Of a stretch of 64,000 bases of DNA, positions 9,775-20,210 are shown one piece after another (position 1 is the stretch's first letter; each line of letters opens with the position of its first letter). The DNA lies in the NCBI GenBank assembly GCA_964035575.1, contig OZ037914.1:72176-136175 (forward strand), in the 5' to 3' direction. The stretch is from Rhynchopus sp. YZ270_cl-10 (Eukaryota; Euglenozoa; Diplonemea; Diplonemida; Diplonemidae). The notes under the pieces are model-generated. The model was given only the letters and a program-made list of their open reading frames with translations, was not told the origin of the DNA and did not search any database. The position numbers and the translations under genes were made by a program.

Positions 9775-10671
9775 TTAGTAATTTGGACCATTGTATCTGT
9801 GTTTCTTCCGTTCAGACTGCCCCTCAGGTTCGGTGTCAATGCCTCTCTTCCTCGCCGGCACGATTGGCTGAGAAATCTGAGATGCTGGATTGATGGTTGG
9901 AATAGAGGGGAGTGGTGAAAGTGTCAGTTGACTGTTGAAGCTCGCTTGGCTGCTGCTTTGTGTAGGGGCCAGCCTCACGATAGGAGTTACTATTTGTTTT
10001 TCCTCATGTGAGGCCTTCTTCTCAGCAAGCTCCAGCTTGTTCAGTCGCTCCTGCAGCCTTCTATTTTCTTCCTCTAAGATGGCGTTCTTTCTTTCATTCT
10101 GCTCATTTTTGTCCCTCATGTTGTTTGCGATCGTCTGCAGGGCCTCCTTCTCACGTTTGTCCTTCTCTTCCTTCTTCCTTCTTTCTTCATCAGCTTTTTC
10201 TTTAATAGCCATGAGCTCCTCTTCATCCTTCTTGGACTCTTCTTCTTCTTCTATCAAGCGAGCGCGGGCAAAGGTTCTTAGCATCACCTCAAAGGGCTTC
10301 ATTGGGAAGTCTTTAATAAGGTGTTTCCACTGCTGCCATTGTACCTCTCTGACCCTCTTCAGCATCCTCACCTTTTTAGTAGGAATTGAGCGCTTCAAAA
10401 TCCCCCACAGGCCATCTGCCTTTTGTGTCCCAGCTTGCCACTCTTTCCATCCATACTGCTGCCATGCCAGCTCTGTGTTGTCATCTTCCTCATCATCATC
10501 CTCCGCATCATCAGCTGTTGATGTCACATTCGTATTCGCAATTGTGTGGAGCTGGCTCACCATCTCTGAGTCAAGCTTCTCATCTTTTGATTTTGCTTTT
10601 GGCTCCTCAGGCGTCTTCCCAACAACACGGGTAAATTCTTCTTTACCATGGTTCACCCATGCATATTCCAT
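9775..10671 (-). CDS. Hypothetical acidic/coiled-coil protein, 298 aa
   Basis: No family recognised. The N-terminal third contains a very acidic run (DDAEDDDEEDD, about residues 55-66). The middle contains a Trp-rich segment (WQQYGWKEWQ, VQWQQWKHLI) that could be a small helical domain. Residues ~140-225 form a charged Glu/Lys heptad-like coiled coil (EEEEESKKDEEELMAIKEK and onward). The tail is Ser/Pro/Thr-rich and ends with a basic cluster (ARKRG, RKKHRY) that could be a nuclear signal. Such a layout fits a nuclear or DNA-binding accessory protein, or a transposon-derived gene, but no catalytic motif is visible. Start taken as the first ATG. An upstream exon is possible. Confidence 0.5.
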   Translation of the reverse strand: MEYAWVNHGKEEFTRVVGKTPEEPKAKSKDEKLDSEMVSQLHTIANTNVTSTADDAEDDDEEDDNTELAWQQYGWKEWQAGTQKADGLWGILKRSIPTKKVRMLKRVREVQWQQWKHLIKDFPMKPFEVMLRTFARARLIEEEEESKKDEEELMAIKEKADEERRKKEEKDKREKEALQTIANNMRDKNEQNERKNAILEEENRRLQERLNKLELAEKKASHEEKQIVTPIVRLAPTQSSSQASFNSQLTLSPLPSIPTINPASQISQPIVPARKRGIDTEPEGQSERKKHRYNGPNY

Positions 10672-11659
10672 TAACCCACCCCATAGACCACCTCAATTAT
10701 TATGAAACTCTTAGTCAGTCACTGCTATAGCCATTAGGGAGCATAGCTAGTGCAAAAAATTTGGCTTCGGGATCCGGAAAGTCTGTCCTCTGCTCTTGCG
10801 GAGGACTACAGCAGGCACAAGAAATATCGCGTTCCCCCAGAAAACCAATTTTTGTCACAGTAATTTTTGCCCAGGGCATGCTCTTGAAGCATGGCGGCTT
10901 GGTGTGAGAAGGGGCAGCGTATTGTTTTGTTCTAGATTTCAACGGTTGTTAGAACGAGTCAAGTGGATGCTTATCTAAACACTGACTTTAGAACAGACCC
11001 GAGAGATCAGATATGACTTTGAGGAAAGAACAAAGCAATGCATCTGTACCCGCACGCCAGGTTGTAGTTACTTCAGAATTTTCTTAAGTTTGCGCGAAAG
11101 AGAGCGGGGGCAACTCCTTTGTGTCATTAGTCCGCTGTGCAGCACAAAGCGAGGAACCTTAAAACACTACCTGCGTGGTGGCTGAATTCACATCCCTTAG
11201 AATTACCAGAATTCAGCCTTTGTTGAAGTAACGTACATACTTGTATGTGCGTGTCACGCTTCTCCACCCTTAAATGGGTGCACTGCTTCACTGCAGCGGG
11301 TAAGCCTCTCTCGACTAGTGCGAACTTAAGAATGTTCTGCTGCAACTTACCAAAATCGATTTTCTCACCCCAAACACCCGCAACACCCCACCTGCTACTT
11401 CGGTAGCCTGTGTTGTTGGGAGTTGGTTCTCATGTTGATCCCCAGTGACTGTCTTGCACTGCTTCTTCTGAGCCCAACACTGTTTGGCCTGTCGACGGGG
11501 TAATAAATACGAAGACAGGGGGGCGGTGCCAACAATTTTCCGATGATGTAACGTTTATCTGATTGATTTATCGTTTGATATACCTTGTGTGTCCTTCTTC
11601 ATGCACACCAAGCAACATATATTGAACGGTATTTTCAAGCGATACTTCGTTATGTCATC
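10672..11659. other. Intergenic, no gene seen
   Basis: Unique sequence of mixed composition. One short minus-strand frame (10715-10942, 75 aa, ending FPDPEAKFFALAMLPNGYSS) has natural-looking composition and may be a decayed exon. I recognise no family. Confidence 0.35.
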
Positions 11660-12075
11660 GGGGGGCGGACCCCGCGCGGACCCTTGACTCTGGCACTCTG
11701 GCACTCTGGCTGTACCTGTGTACCTGTGTACCTGTGTACCTGTGTACCTGTGTACCTGTGTACCTGTGTACCTGTGTACCTGTGTACCTGTGTACCTGTG
11801 TACCTGTGTACCTGTGTACCTGTGTACCTGTGTACCTGTGTACCTGTGTACCTGTGTACCTGTGTACCTGTGTACCTGTGTACCTGTGTACCTGTGTACC
11901 CCCAGTGCCAGTCAGGGTCCGCGCGGGGTACCCCGGGGGGTACCCCCGGGGGTAGTCTGGGGGGTACCCCATGGGGTACCCCTCAGATTTGGGGGGTACC
12001 CCATGGGGTACCCCATGGGGTAGTCTGGGGGGTACCCCCTTGGGTACCCCCCGCGGACCCTACCCTAAGGGTAGG
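11660..12075. repeat. Palindrome-rich composite: (TGTACCTG)n and GGGGTACCCC array
   Basis: A (tgtacctg)n array (11708-11899) is bracketed by inverted copies of a GC-rich segment (left ggaccccgcgcggacccttg, right seen in inverse as ggtaccccgcgcggaccctg). The right copy runs into about nine palindromic ggggtacccc units and a final ccctaagggta palindrome. No coding capacity. The inverted flanks suggest a second small mobile or hairpin-prone element. Confidence 0.7.
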
Positions 12076-12093
12076 AATGGGCCACCGTGAAGG

Positions 12094-12126
<33 letters not shown>

Positions 12127-12127
<1 letters not shown>

Positions 12128-12157
12128 GTGTTGTTCAACTTAGCCCTAGGCTCGCTT
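12127..12157 (-). promoter_or_regulatory. Conserved LINE 3' tail
   Basis: The last ~30 nt before the poly(A) run (in sense, ending cctagggctaagttgaac then aacacc) are the same in all three A copies and in family C (29532-29562), although the rest of the 3' UTR differs between the families. This is the expected pattern if the reverse transcriptase recognises a 3' terminal signal. Confidence 0.6.
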
Positions 12158-13116
12158 TTTTTTATCTACATCCAGTGACAGAGGGGGTACTTACTAGTCA
12201 AGCGAGTATGTAAACAGCTAGATGTCCAGACAAGGGCACTTTACTATTGTACTGGCAAGACAGTGCCTGAAAACACAGTTAGTGGCACTAAAATAGAAAG
12301 CATGTGGGACAACTACAACCAACACTTCCCTGCAAATAAGCAAAAGGGTCGTATGTGAGTGCAATTTTTCCCAAAAGGAAAAGGGGAGGGGATGGGACGG
12401 GAGGGTTGCTCTGTCTACCGGTGTAGTTTTATTTTGCTTTGTCTTGGGGAGGGGAGGGGAGGAGAAGGAGGGGATTGAGTGAGCCGTTTCCTCTGTAACA
12501 CACAAACAAATAAAAAGGAAGTTCCATAATCTTTTTAGTAGTTTTCTTTTTGGTGAAAATTTTTGAGAACTTCAGTAAGTGTGACCTGACCCGACTGACT
12601 GACACCCAAAGGGTAAAACAACAATAACGCACAACAAAATCAACAACAACAATGGTGGGTCTCGTGCTTACCTGTGGTGGTTTTGAAAAATGAAAAATTG
12701 AAATTGACCTTCACAAGGTAAAAATGAAAAACTAAAGGAGTGAAAAAAGGAACTCAAAGGACAAGAGTTCTGTACAAACTCTACTCTACTGCACAATCTA
12801 TAAAAGTGGCCCAATGGCTCCTGATGCCACTGGCCTGGCTCTTAGACAGGTCTTACTCCGAGACTGCCCTCTACCCTCAGAGCCTCGTCCAAGGGGTAAG
12901 GGCCGTCGCTGGGGTAGACCCGTCCTAGCCAGCAGCCAACCAAAAATATTAACAAATAGGAAGGGGGGCGGAAAGGGGGGAAAGGGGGGGGCAAACCCCA
13001 AAGGATGAAAAGAACAAAAAACACAAAATAAAAAGGGTTAAAAATAAACATGGGGCAAACTGTCATTCTCTACACGCTTCTACACACACACTCTCACCCT
13101 CTAACTCTCTAACTCT

Positions 13117-16100
13117 CTAATTCTTTTTATTCCCCTTTTTCCCCTTCCTTCCTCCGCTCTGTCTCCCCTTCTGTCCACCACCGCGACCATTGCGCCCTCT
13201 CTGCACCTCCTGGGGCGAGAGCACATACTGCGTCGCTTGTGCCACTGCGTCGGTGAACACGTTCGACGTGTTGGACCTACCCTGAGCTGCATGGCGCTGG
13301 GGTCCTTTGGGAGCTGGGGAAGGAGCAGGTTGGGCGGAGGAGGTTGCATTGCCACGGCCTGCCGATGAGGAGGAGGAAGAAGTGGAGACTGCAGGTTGGG
13401 CGATGGAGGTTGTAGTGCCACGGCCTGCAGAGGTGGAGGAAGAAGAAGAAGAAGAGGAGGCTTGAGGTTGTCGGCCTATTCCCTCTCGAGCCGCTCGTGC
13501 CTCATTCTCCCTCCTTGTACTCTCCGCTGCAAAGGCCTGCCCCCTACTGCTCCGGTTGTCCGTCAGGGCATGCAACGTCGACTTTGCCTTGCACTTTTCC
13601 TTAACCGACCACTCATGCAAACCCACCACCTTCATCACCTCATACCACTGAGTGAAAGTAGCGGTAGAGAGGGGGAGTGACAACAAGGGTCTGCCATCCT
13701 GTTTCTCTCCCTGACGGTAGTGGAACAGGGAGATCCACTTCGTCACAGAAGAAGGCACCGGCGACCCCATGGTGAGGCACGGGAAAAGACCCCCCCTCTC
13801 CGTCCGCTCCTCCTCCGTCCACATCCAAGCCTCGCTCTGCGCCCTCAGCAATTCCCTCACCCTCGCTTGCTTCTTCTGGTCAGGGATGCCTTCCACTGAC
13901 AGAGAAAGCGAGCGATCCGCCCCCTCCATCGCGGTGTCGAGGTCCTCCTCCTGCTCCTGCTCATCATCATCCATCTCCTCCACCTTCACACGCACCTCGG
14001 TGTCTGCCGCCTCGGCCTGTCGCCCCACCTCCTCCTCCAGCTGATCCCGAGAAGGGGTTCCCCAGCTGACCCTGCCTTCCCGAACGACGATGACCGCGCT
14101 GGTCTTGCCCCAGGTGTCGCAGTATCCGGCCTCCCCTGCTATCTTCCTAACCGCCTGACGGGCGACCACCGACTCCGGGCAATCACCGTCCCCCTCCCCG
14201 TTCCCACTCCACGGCTGCTGTGTCGCCCAGCAGTACAGGAACTCGCCCGGGCACGGAGAAGCACCTTGAGGACCAAAGAGAGCCATCCAGTCGCCGACAC
14301 AGTCAGGTTCGAGTCCTTCAGGGTCGTCGCCCACCGCTCTCCGCACCGCATGGCAGGGGAGGAATAGCCGCCCTTCGCACACCACCCCAAAGCACCGCCC
14401 GTATGCCACCATGCGTTCTGCCTCCAGCTGTCGGGAGAGGTTCACCGCCGTCAACAACAGAGTGGTCGCCTTCTGCTCCGACTCATGCTTAGCTGCGATG
14501 GCGTAATGCCTCTCGCAGCGTTGCCTGTCATACTCCGCCCGGAGCGACTCTCCTGCTTCGGGGTGCCGATCGCAGTCTTCCAAGTACTGCGCATGCATCT
14601 TCTTCGCGTCCTCTGCGAGTTCCCGCTTGTGCCTGGCGGTCAGCTCCTCCACACGATGCCTGTCCGCCGCCTTCGCCTGGTCCAGACGCACATTCTGTTC
14701 CTCCAGGAAACGACTCAACTCCTGCTGGCGGTCGCCAAAAGTGCCCCGAAGCGCGGCCAAATCCGGTCCCCACGACCGACGATGCTCCCGCCGTACCTCC
14801 AGGGCTTGCTGCCACGCGTCCGACGCACGCTGCAACGCTTCCTTCTTCTCCTGGTCCGCCTTTTGTTGTTGCTGCTTCTGCTGTTTCCGTTGCTTCTCGT
14901 GCTTCTGCTGCTTCTGTTCTGCCTGCTGCCCCTCTTCGCCCGCCATTGGCATGTCTACCTCCTCGACGTCCTCGCCCTCGGGAGCTGGCACTGCTGGAGA
15001 AGGAGCCCGTTTAGGTGGTGGGTCTCCGCTCCCCTCCGCAGAGGCAGCCTGAGCCGGAACATTCGAGTGCAAAAAAGACAGGGCACTGAAATATTCCGCC
15101 CTGCCAATTTGCGACAGAGGGCAGTGCTTGGACCCCTGAGCGCAGTGCAGACATGCCAAGCCACCACACGTGTGACAGCAGAAGTGTGCGTCCGACGCAT
15201 CGAAGAGCTTGCTGCATTGTTCGCACTGCAGGAAAGTGTTCGACGCCTCCGCCTCCCTCGCTCCCACAAAAGCCATGGGGCGCTCTGACTGGCACTCCCC
15301 CTTACCACCTGTGGCCTCAAAAGACAGGATGTGCTGCTGCAGAGCCGGGTCCATGGTGAGGGGCTCGTAGTGTCCCGGGATACTGCCGGATCCATCTGCC
15401 GCATCCTGATCACCCGAGTGGAGGAGAAGGACCACTGCCTTAGGCCGTTTTCTTGGCACCATCAGAGAAGGGCGGGCGAACTCGTTGAGGATGACCACAG
15501 ATACCTCAAGAGCCTCCCCTGCCCCCGCCACTGCAATGGCATCCGCCCACGTACGCTGGTCTCCTCTGTCCCCACTCGTCATCAGCCGCTGCCAGACCCC
15601 AAAATTAGGGACAGCCGCACTCGACAGATCAGCGCGGCCCTGGACCTTCTTCACTGCCGCCTGGCGCAGACCCTCCACCGTCAAATCCGTGCGCCCGGTG
15701 GCGAAGAGCAAAGCCTCAAAAGCACAGTCCCCCGCCACAAACGACCAAGTCACCTTCGAGGCTCCCAGCTTGGCCGCCTGCTCCGTCGCCCGAGGCCTCT
15801 GCGCTGCCGGGCACTCACGCAAAAACTCCCACTCACGCACCACATCGAGACCAGGCCCTTCCGGAATCACGGTGGCCGAATCGAACCTCCCGGTCCGCTT
15901 CCTCGGTGGCTCCACGTGGTCCGGCTTCACGTCCCTCTTGCGCTTCCCCTGCTGCTCCTCCGTTCGGTCTGCAGGACGACTCATATCGTCGTCAGGGTTC
16001 GCATCGTCACAGAGAGGTTCCACGGCCCCTGCACTGCGGCGTCCAAACCGGTCCATGTCCTCTGCAGACGGTGCCACATCTACCTCCACACACGGCTCCC

Positions 16101-18666
16101 GCTTCAGGGTGGCAATCCCTACACACATAGCACCCCGCTCCAGAAAGGAAGATGCGACCTTTTTCTGGTACGCCACCGCAATGCTCTCCCGGATGCGCAA
16201 CTCTGCCGACCCTGTCAGGTGCGACGTCTGTCCCGTCGTCAGGCCTCCAAGCTGCGCAATCAAGAGGTTCGCCTCGTCGCCTGCACCCCCGAAGGCTTCA
16301 AACACAATAGGGGAGAACTTGGTATTGATCTTGTTCAAATCCCGCTCGTGCTTCTCCCGTTTGACCTGGCCCTGGTTCTTCGCCGACCAGCCCACAAACT
16401 TCGAGGCCCCTGTTCTGTAGGAAGGCAAGGTGGGGCACACGTGGGTGATGTCCAAACAACGAGGTCCATTTTCCGCCACTCCTACTGGGAGGTAGACGTC
16501 GCCTGGCCGCTTCTTCGACTCCAACTCCACTCGCACGGTCTCCTCCAAAGCAGGGTCCAAGCCCGCCCCTTGAGCAGCTCGGTACACCGAATCCCGCAAG
16601 GCGTTGTGGCGGGCGACGCGGTGTTTGGAGTAGGGGCAGCCAAAGGTGTGGTCGCCAAAGGAGTCCATGACAACCCTTTTCTGCCCCCCCTGACATGCCG
16701 AGCAAGTCGTTCCCTCCGCATGGATGGCCACCCCTAGTCGGAAACGGGTCACAACCGCAAAATCCGCTGAAGACATCTGGTTCCTTGCTGAGGGTGTCGC
16801 CGTGAGGTACGTCCCGGAAAGCGGCAGGAGAAGGGACTTCATCCGTGCTCGGTCTCGCATGCAGAGCTGTTGCATCAACTTGTCTGCCTGGGCGTCAATC
16901 ACCGCAGATGACAGACTCTGCTGCTCCAGGATCTTCTTCGGCTGGGCCCTGTCCACGTGAAACGCCACCGGTACCCTGGAGTTGTACTCCTCAGCCGCGC
17001 TGTTCCATCTCTCCTCATCCCAGGTGAAGGCAGGGTCCAAGGCCTGCGACAGTTGCAGGTTCCCTGACTGAGAGGCGAGGGACGCAGCTGTCCGATGGTC
17101 CACGGTGCGACGGATACCCAGCCCCCCAAGCGCCACAGGAAGCGCCGCCTGCGCCCTTGCCAACTCCGGCAGCGCCCCATCCGGGTCATGCAGAAGCGCA
17201 GCCAGGCACCTGTCGATCAGGTCGTCAAAGGCCGTCAGGTACTCCGCGCACTGTGGGATCCCCCGCATGTAGAACACCATGCGGCAGTAGCCTTCGCAGT
17301 ATCTCAGTACGTAGAAGGCTGCCTGGGAGTCCCCGAGGTCCACAAGGGCTTCCAGGTTGCGGCGGGAATCGTCCACCTTCTGGGCCATGTACTCCTCGCA
17401 GAAAGCCACAGACCCAATGGGGATGCCCAAGAAGTCGAACCCATCCACATCCAACAGCCGGAACCCGCCTTCACCCATGGCGTCCTGTCCACCCTCGTTC
17501 AACGTGAACCCCACGGCCTCGAGATCCTCCTTGGAGACGCCACCAGTGGAGATGAGCTCACACTTGTTCGCGTTCACCTCCAACCCCAGTTCGGAGCTAC
17601 GAGTGCACAGAACCTGGTACGCCTCAAAAACCGCCTTAGGGGACCCCCGCAGAGAGCCGTCATCGAGGTACCACAAAGTCCCATCCAGGCCTGGGTGCCC
17701 CTTCAGCTCTAGCGCCATCTGGTGGATGGTCAGGGAGAAGAGAAGCGGGCCCAAGGGATCTCCTTGTTGAGCTCCGCGCTGTGACCTTATGGTATCCCCA
17801 CCATAAAACAGGCTGGAGGGCTCCCATGGGGCCAGCTCGGGGAGGTTCGCGTCGACCGCTCTTAGCATCGACAGGCGGTCTACGCAGTTGAACGCGTTAC
17901 GGTAGTCAATTTTCAAAATGACTTTACCTTTTCCGCGGTTGCGCACGGCGTACTGCGAGATAACATCAGTCGCCACTGCCGCCCCCCTTGCCGTTGCCAC
18001 CCCCACCTGGTTCCCTCGAAGAAGAAGCGTCCTAGCAGGCACCCGCACTCGCGCCGACAGAATCTTTCCCACCAGTCTGCGGAGAGTGTCCCCAACCGCA
18101 ATCGGTCGCACGTCCTCCTCCAGGCCCGGCCCCTTTGCAGGCTTCCGGAGAGCCACCAAGTTAGCGCCGGCGAAGAACTCAGCCACCTCCACTGGAGCAT
18201 TTCCTCGTGCCAAAGACGTCAACACTGCGGCCAGCGCTGCCAAAGTGCCCTTAGCCCGCCTCTGTAGGCAAAGTGTACGAAGGTGCGCGCCCGTCACGTT
18301 CGAGGGACCCGCCGCCGATGACTTCGGCATGCTCCGCAGGGCCTTCATCACCTCCACCACTGTCACCGGTGGGACCTCCTGAGGCTGGGGCCAATCCGCC
18401 TGCTCCAGGGCCTTGGAGTCGGCAGCGGCTGGGTGCTTCGTCTGAAGCTTTTCCAGCGTCGCCGGTGTCTGTGGGGCGAGGCCGTCGCTGGTAGCGCATG
18501 ACATGGCCTGGCTCGGGAGTCCTGCTCTCGCTTTGGCGATGGTGCGCTTCCGTCTCCCTTCGTCAGTGTCTTCATCCGACCACCCCGAGGGCCTTGGCTT
18601 CCGCTCCTCTACCGTTTGCTCCCACAGGGCGACATACTGGCCAGCCTTCCAAGCCTCCAAGTCCTT
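13117..18666 (-). CDS. LINE-A polyprotein, N-terminally truncated (RT-RLE-OTU)
   Basis: The open frame begins at KDLEAWKAG and runs to the same stop as the longer copy. It contains the reverse transcriptase (KIDYRNAFNCVD, GAQQGDPLGPLLFS, WYLDDGS), the CCHC knuckle and restriction-like endonuclease (GDHTFGC; RPGDVYLPVG then CLDITHV), the second OTU domain (VAGDCAFEAL to GHYEPL), its zinc module (CEQC...CLHC) and a Gln/Lys-rich coiled coil with a Ser-rich tail. The first OTU domain and the C2H2 finger are absent. A 6-residue in-frame deletion (WVRWCYL reduced to W, near 17828) lies between RT motifs A and B, so the RT may not work. Upstream frame continuation into the GTGCAC cluster is fortuitous. 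Confidence 0.82.
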   Translation of the reverse strand, partial: KDLEAWKAGQYVALWEQTVEERKPRPSGWSDEDTDEGRRKRTIAKARAGLPSQAMSCATSDGLAPQTPATLEKLQTKHPAAADSKALEQADWPQPQEVPPVTVVEVMKALRSMPKSSAAGPSNVTGAHLRTLCLQRRAKGTLAALAAVLTSLARGNAPVEVAEFFAGANLVALRKPAKGPGLEEDVRPIAVGDTLRRLVGKILSARVRVPARTLLLRGNQVGVATARGAAVATDVISQYAVRNRGKGKVILKIDYRNAFNCVDRLSMLRAVDANLPELAPWEPSSLFYGGDTIRSQRGAQQGDPLGPLLFSLTIHQMALELKGHPGLDGTLWYLDDGSLRGSPKAVFEAYQVLCTRSSELGLEVNANKCELISTGGVSKEDLEAVGFTLNEGGQDAMGEGGFRLLDVDGFDFLGIPIGSVAFCEEYMAQKVDDSRRNLEALVDLGDSQAAFYVLRYCEGYCRMVFYMRGIPQCAEYLTAFDDLIDRCLAALLHDPDGALPELARAQAALPVALGGLGIRRTVDHRTAASLASQSGNLQLSQALDPAFTWDEERWNSAAEEYNSRVPVAFHVDRAQPKKILEQQSLSSAVIDAQADKLMQQLCMRDRARMKSLLLPLSGTYLTATPSARNQMSSADFAVVTRFRLGVAIHAEGTTCSACQGGQKRVVMDSFGDHTFGCPYSKHRVARHNALRDSVYRAAQGAGLDPALEETVRVELESKKRPGDVYLPVGVAENGPRCLDITHVCPTLPSYRTGASKFVGWSAKNQGQVKREKHERDLNKINTKFSPIVFEAFGGAGDEANLLIAQLGGLTTGQTSHLTGSAELRIRESIAVAYQKKVASSFLERGAMCVGIATLKREPCVEVDVAPSAEDMDRFGRRSAGAVEPLCDDANPDDDMSRPADRTEEQQGKRKRDVKPDHVEPPRKRTGRFDSATVIPEGPGLDVVREWEFLRECPAAQRPRATEQAAKLGASKVTWSFVAGDCAFEALLFATGRTDLTVEGLRQAAVKKVQGRADLSSAAVPNFGVWQRLMTSGDRGDQRTWADAIAVAGAGEALEVSVVILNEFARPSLMVPRKRPKAVVLLLHSGDQDAADGSGSIPGHYEPLTMDPALQQHILSFEATGGKGECQSERPMAFVGAREAEASNTFLQCEQCSKLFDASDAHFCCHTCGGLACLHCAQGSKHCPLSQIGRAEYFSALSFLHSNVPAQAASAEGSGDPPPKRAPSPAVPAPEGEDVEEVDMPMAGEEGQQAEQKQQKHEKQRKQQKQQQQKADQEKKEALQRASDAWQQALEVRREHRRSWGPDLAALRGTFGDRQQELSRFLEEQNVRLDQAKAADRHRVEELTARHKRELAEDAKKMHAQYLEDCDRHPEAGESLRAEYDRQRCERHYAIAAKHESEQKATTLLLTAVNLSRQLEAERMVAYGRCFGVVCEGRLFLPCHAVRRAVGDDPEGLEPDCVGDWMALFGPQGASPCPGEFLYCWATQQPWSGNGEGDGDCPESVVARQAVRKIAGEAGYCDTWGKTSAVIVVREGRVSWGTPSRDQLEEEVGRQAEAADTEVRVKVEEMDDDEQEQEEDLDTAMEGADRSLSLSVEGIPDQKKQARVRELLRAQSEAWMWTEEERTERGGLFPCLTMGSPVPSSVTKWISLFHYRQGEKQDGRPLLSLPLSTATFTQWYEVMKVVGLHEWSVKEKCKAKSTLHALTDNRSSRGQAFAAESTRRENEARAAREGIGRQPQASSSSSSSSTSAGRGTTTSIAQPAVSTSSSSSSAGRGNATSSAQPAPSPAPKGPQRHAAQGRSNTSNVFTDAVAQATQYVLSPQEVQRGRNGRGGGQKGRQSGGRKGKKGNKKN

Positions 18667-18671
18667 GGCCA

Positions 18672-18985
18672 CTCCGGTGCACAGGGTGCCGGTCCGGTGC
18701 ACAGGGTGCCCCCAAAAAATCCGGTGCACAGGGTGCCAAAAAATCCGGTGCACAGGGTGCTTTTTAGCCGGGGCTTATAACGTGGGTGGCACCCTGTGCA
18801 CCGGATTGCGAACCCGTAATGGCACCCTGTGCACCGGATTAAAAGAGGCACCCTGTGCACCGGATTTTTAGGGGCACCCTGTGCACCGTTTTTTGCGGGC
18901 ACCCTGTGCACCGGATCCAGTGCCAAAAAGGCACCCTGTGCACCGGATTTGGAACCACTATGTCACCCTGTGCACCGGATCCAGG
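18672..18985. repeat. Palindromic GTGCAC cluster of copy C
   Basis: Four plus-oriented CCGGTGCACAGGGTGCC units, the same central spacer as copy A (tttttagccggggcttataa), then eight minus-oriented GGCACCCTGTGCACCGG units. Units carry CCGG where copy A carries CGGG, consistently on both arms. Confidence 0.85.
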
Positions 18986-19079
18986 CTTCCAATATTACTC
19001 ACCCAGTTTTAGAAACACTGGCATATTGTGTTGTCCAGGTTCGTGTGGTTAAACAGGTGTTTGGGCTTCACGCACTGAG

Positions 19080-19970
19080 CAGGTTCTAGGTTGCGTTATC
19101 CGGCTGGTGTGGTGGTGCGGGTGCGCGGGGTTCGGGAAACGTTATCTGGTTCGTGTGGTCGATAAGCTGGCTGGTGGGTGCGGGTGCGCGGGAACCTGCT
19201 GGTTCTAGGTTGCGTTATCTGGTTCTAGGTTACAGTATCCGGCTGGTGGTTGGTGCGGGTTTGCGGGTTTGCGGGTGCGCGGGTTTGCGGGTTCTAGGTT
19301 GCGTTATCCGGCTGGTGTGGTTGTGCGGGTGCGCGGGGTTCGGGCAACGTTATCCGGCTGGTGTGGTGGTGCGGGTGCGCGGGGTTCGGGCAACGTTATC
19401 TGGTTCGTGTGGTCGATAAGCTGGCTGGTGGGTGCGGGTGCGCGGGAACCTGCTGGTTCTAGGTTGCGTTATCTGGTTCTAGGTTACGGTATCCGGCTGG
19501 TGGTTGGTGCGGGTTTGCGGGTTTGCGGGTGCGCGGGTTTGCGGGTTCTAGGTTGCGTTATCCGGCTGGTGTGGTGGTGCGGGTGCGCGGGGTTCGGGCA
19601 ACGTTATCTGGCTGGTGTGGTGGTGCGGGTGCGCGGGGTTCGGGCAACGTTATCTGGCTGGTGTGGTGGTGCGGGTGCGCGGGGTTCGGGCAACGTTATC
19701 TGGTTCGTGTGGTCGATAAGCTGGCTGGTGAGTGCGGGTGCGCGGGAACCTGCTGGTTCTAGGTTACGGTATCCGGCTCGTGGTTGGTGCGGGTGCGCGG
19801 GTTTGCGGGTTCTAGGTTGCGTTATCCGGCTGGTGTGGTTGATAGGGTTCTCGGGGTTCAGGCACTTTATCTGGTTGGTGTGGTCGATAAGCTGGCGGGT
19901 GGGTGCAGGTGTGCAAACCCGCAAACCCGTGGGAATCTGCAGGTTGCGTTATCTGGTTGGTGTGGTTGTG
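19080..19970 (+). repeat. Satellite internal to copy C
   Basis: Tandem ggttctaggttgcgttatc / gtgcgcggggttcgggcaac units, including three consecutive near-identical 57-bp units at about 19560-19710. Homologous to the satellites at 6225-6640 and 8090-8815. Confidence 0.85.
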
Positions 19971-20210
19971 AGGGTTTTTTGTTGCGCCTGCTGGTTGGTG
20001 CTTTGTGGGTGGGCATATGTGTTGTTGGCCATGTTGGCCATGTGTTGTTGCACCACCATGCTTCCCTGAGAGATGGCTTTTTTTCTTGTGTATACTGTAT
20101 ACTGTGTATATTTCTTTAGTGAGTTTCTGCTTTATGTGAGGTTCTTGGGCTACTAAAGTGGTTTGTGTTGTACTAGTCCTCACTGTAATACTATGCTTCC
20201 CTGCTGACGG

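Larger units (their letters stand above)
12097..18666 (-). mobile_element. LINE family A, copy 1 (5' truncated)
   Basis: A minus-strand non-LTR retrotransposon. Its poly(A) tail is the T run 12097-12126, and its 3' end is GAGCCTAGGGCTAAGTTGAA then caacacc. The 3' UTR runs from 13116 down to 12127. The coding part continues to 18666, where it stops at AAGTCCTT against the left end of TIR-element copy C. Compared with copy 3, it lacks the entire 5' third. Identity to copies 2 and 3 is very high over the shared part, so the copies are young. The target beside the tail reads aaggagc, as at copy 3. Confidence 0.88.

Noticed and set aside
11715-12178. Plus-strand frame of ~197 aa over the TGTACCTG array
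   Set aside because: Homopolymeric repeat translation (VPVYLCTC) running into the palindromes and poly(T). No natural composition.
15331-16737. 468-aa and similar plus-strand frames across the LINEs
   Set aside because: Antisense shadows of the GC-rich LINE coding strand. They recur identically in copy 3 and have no recognisable domain.
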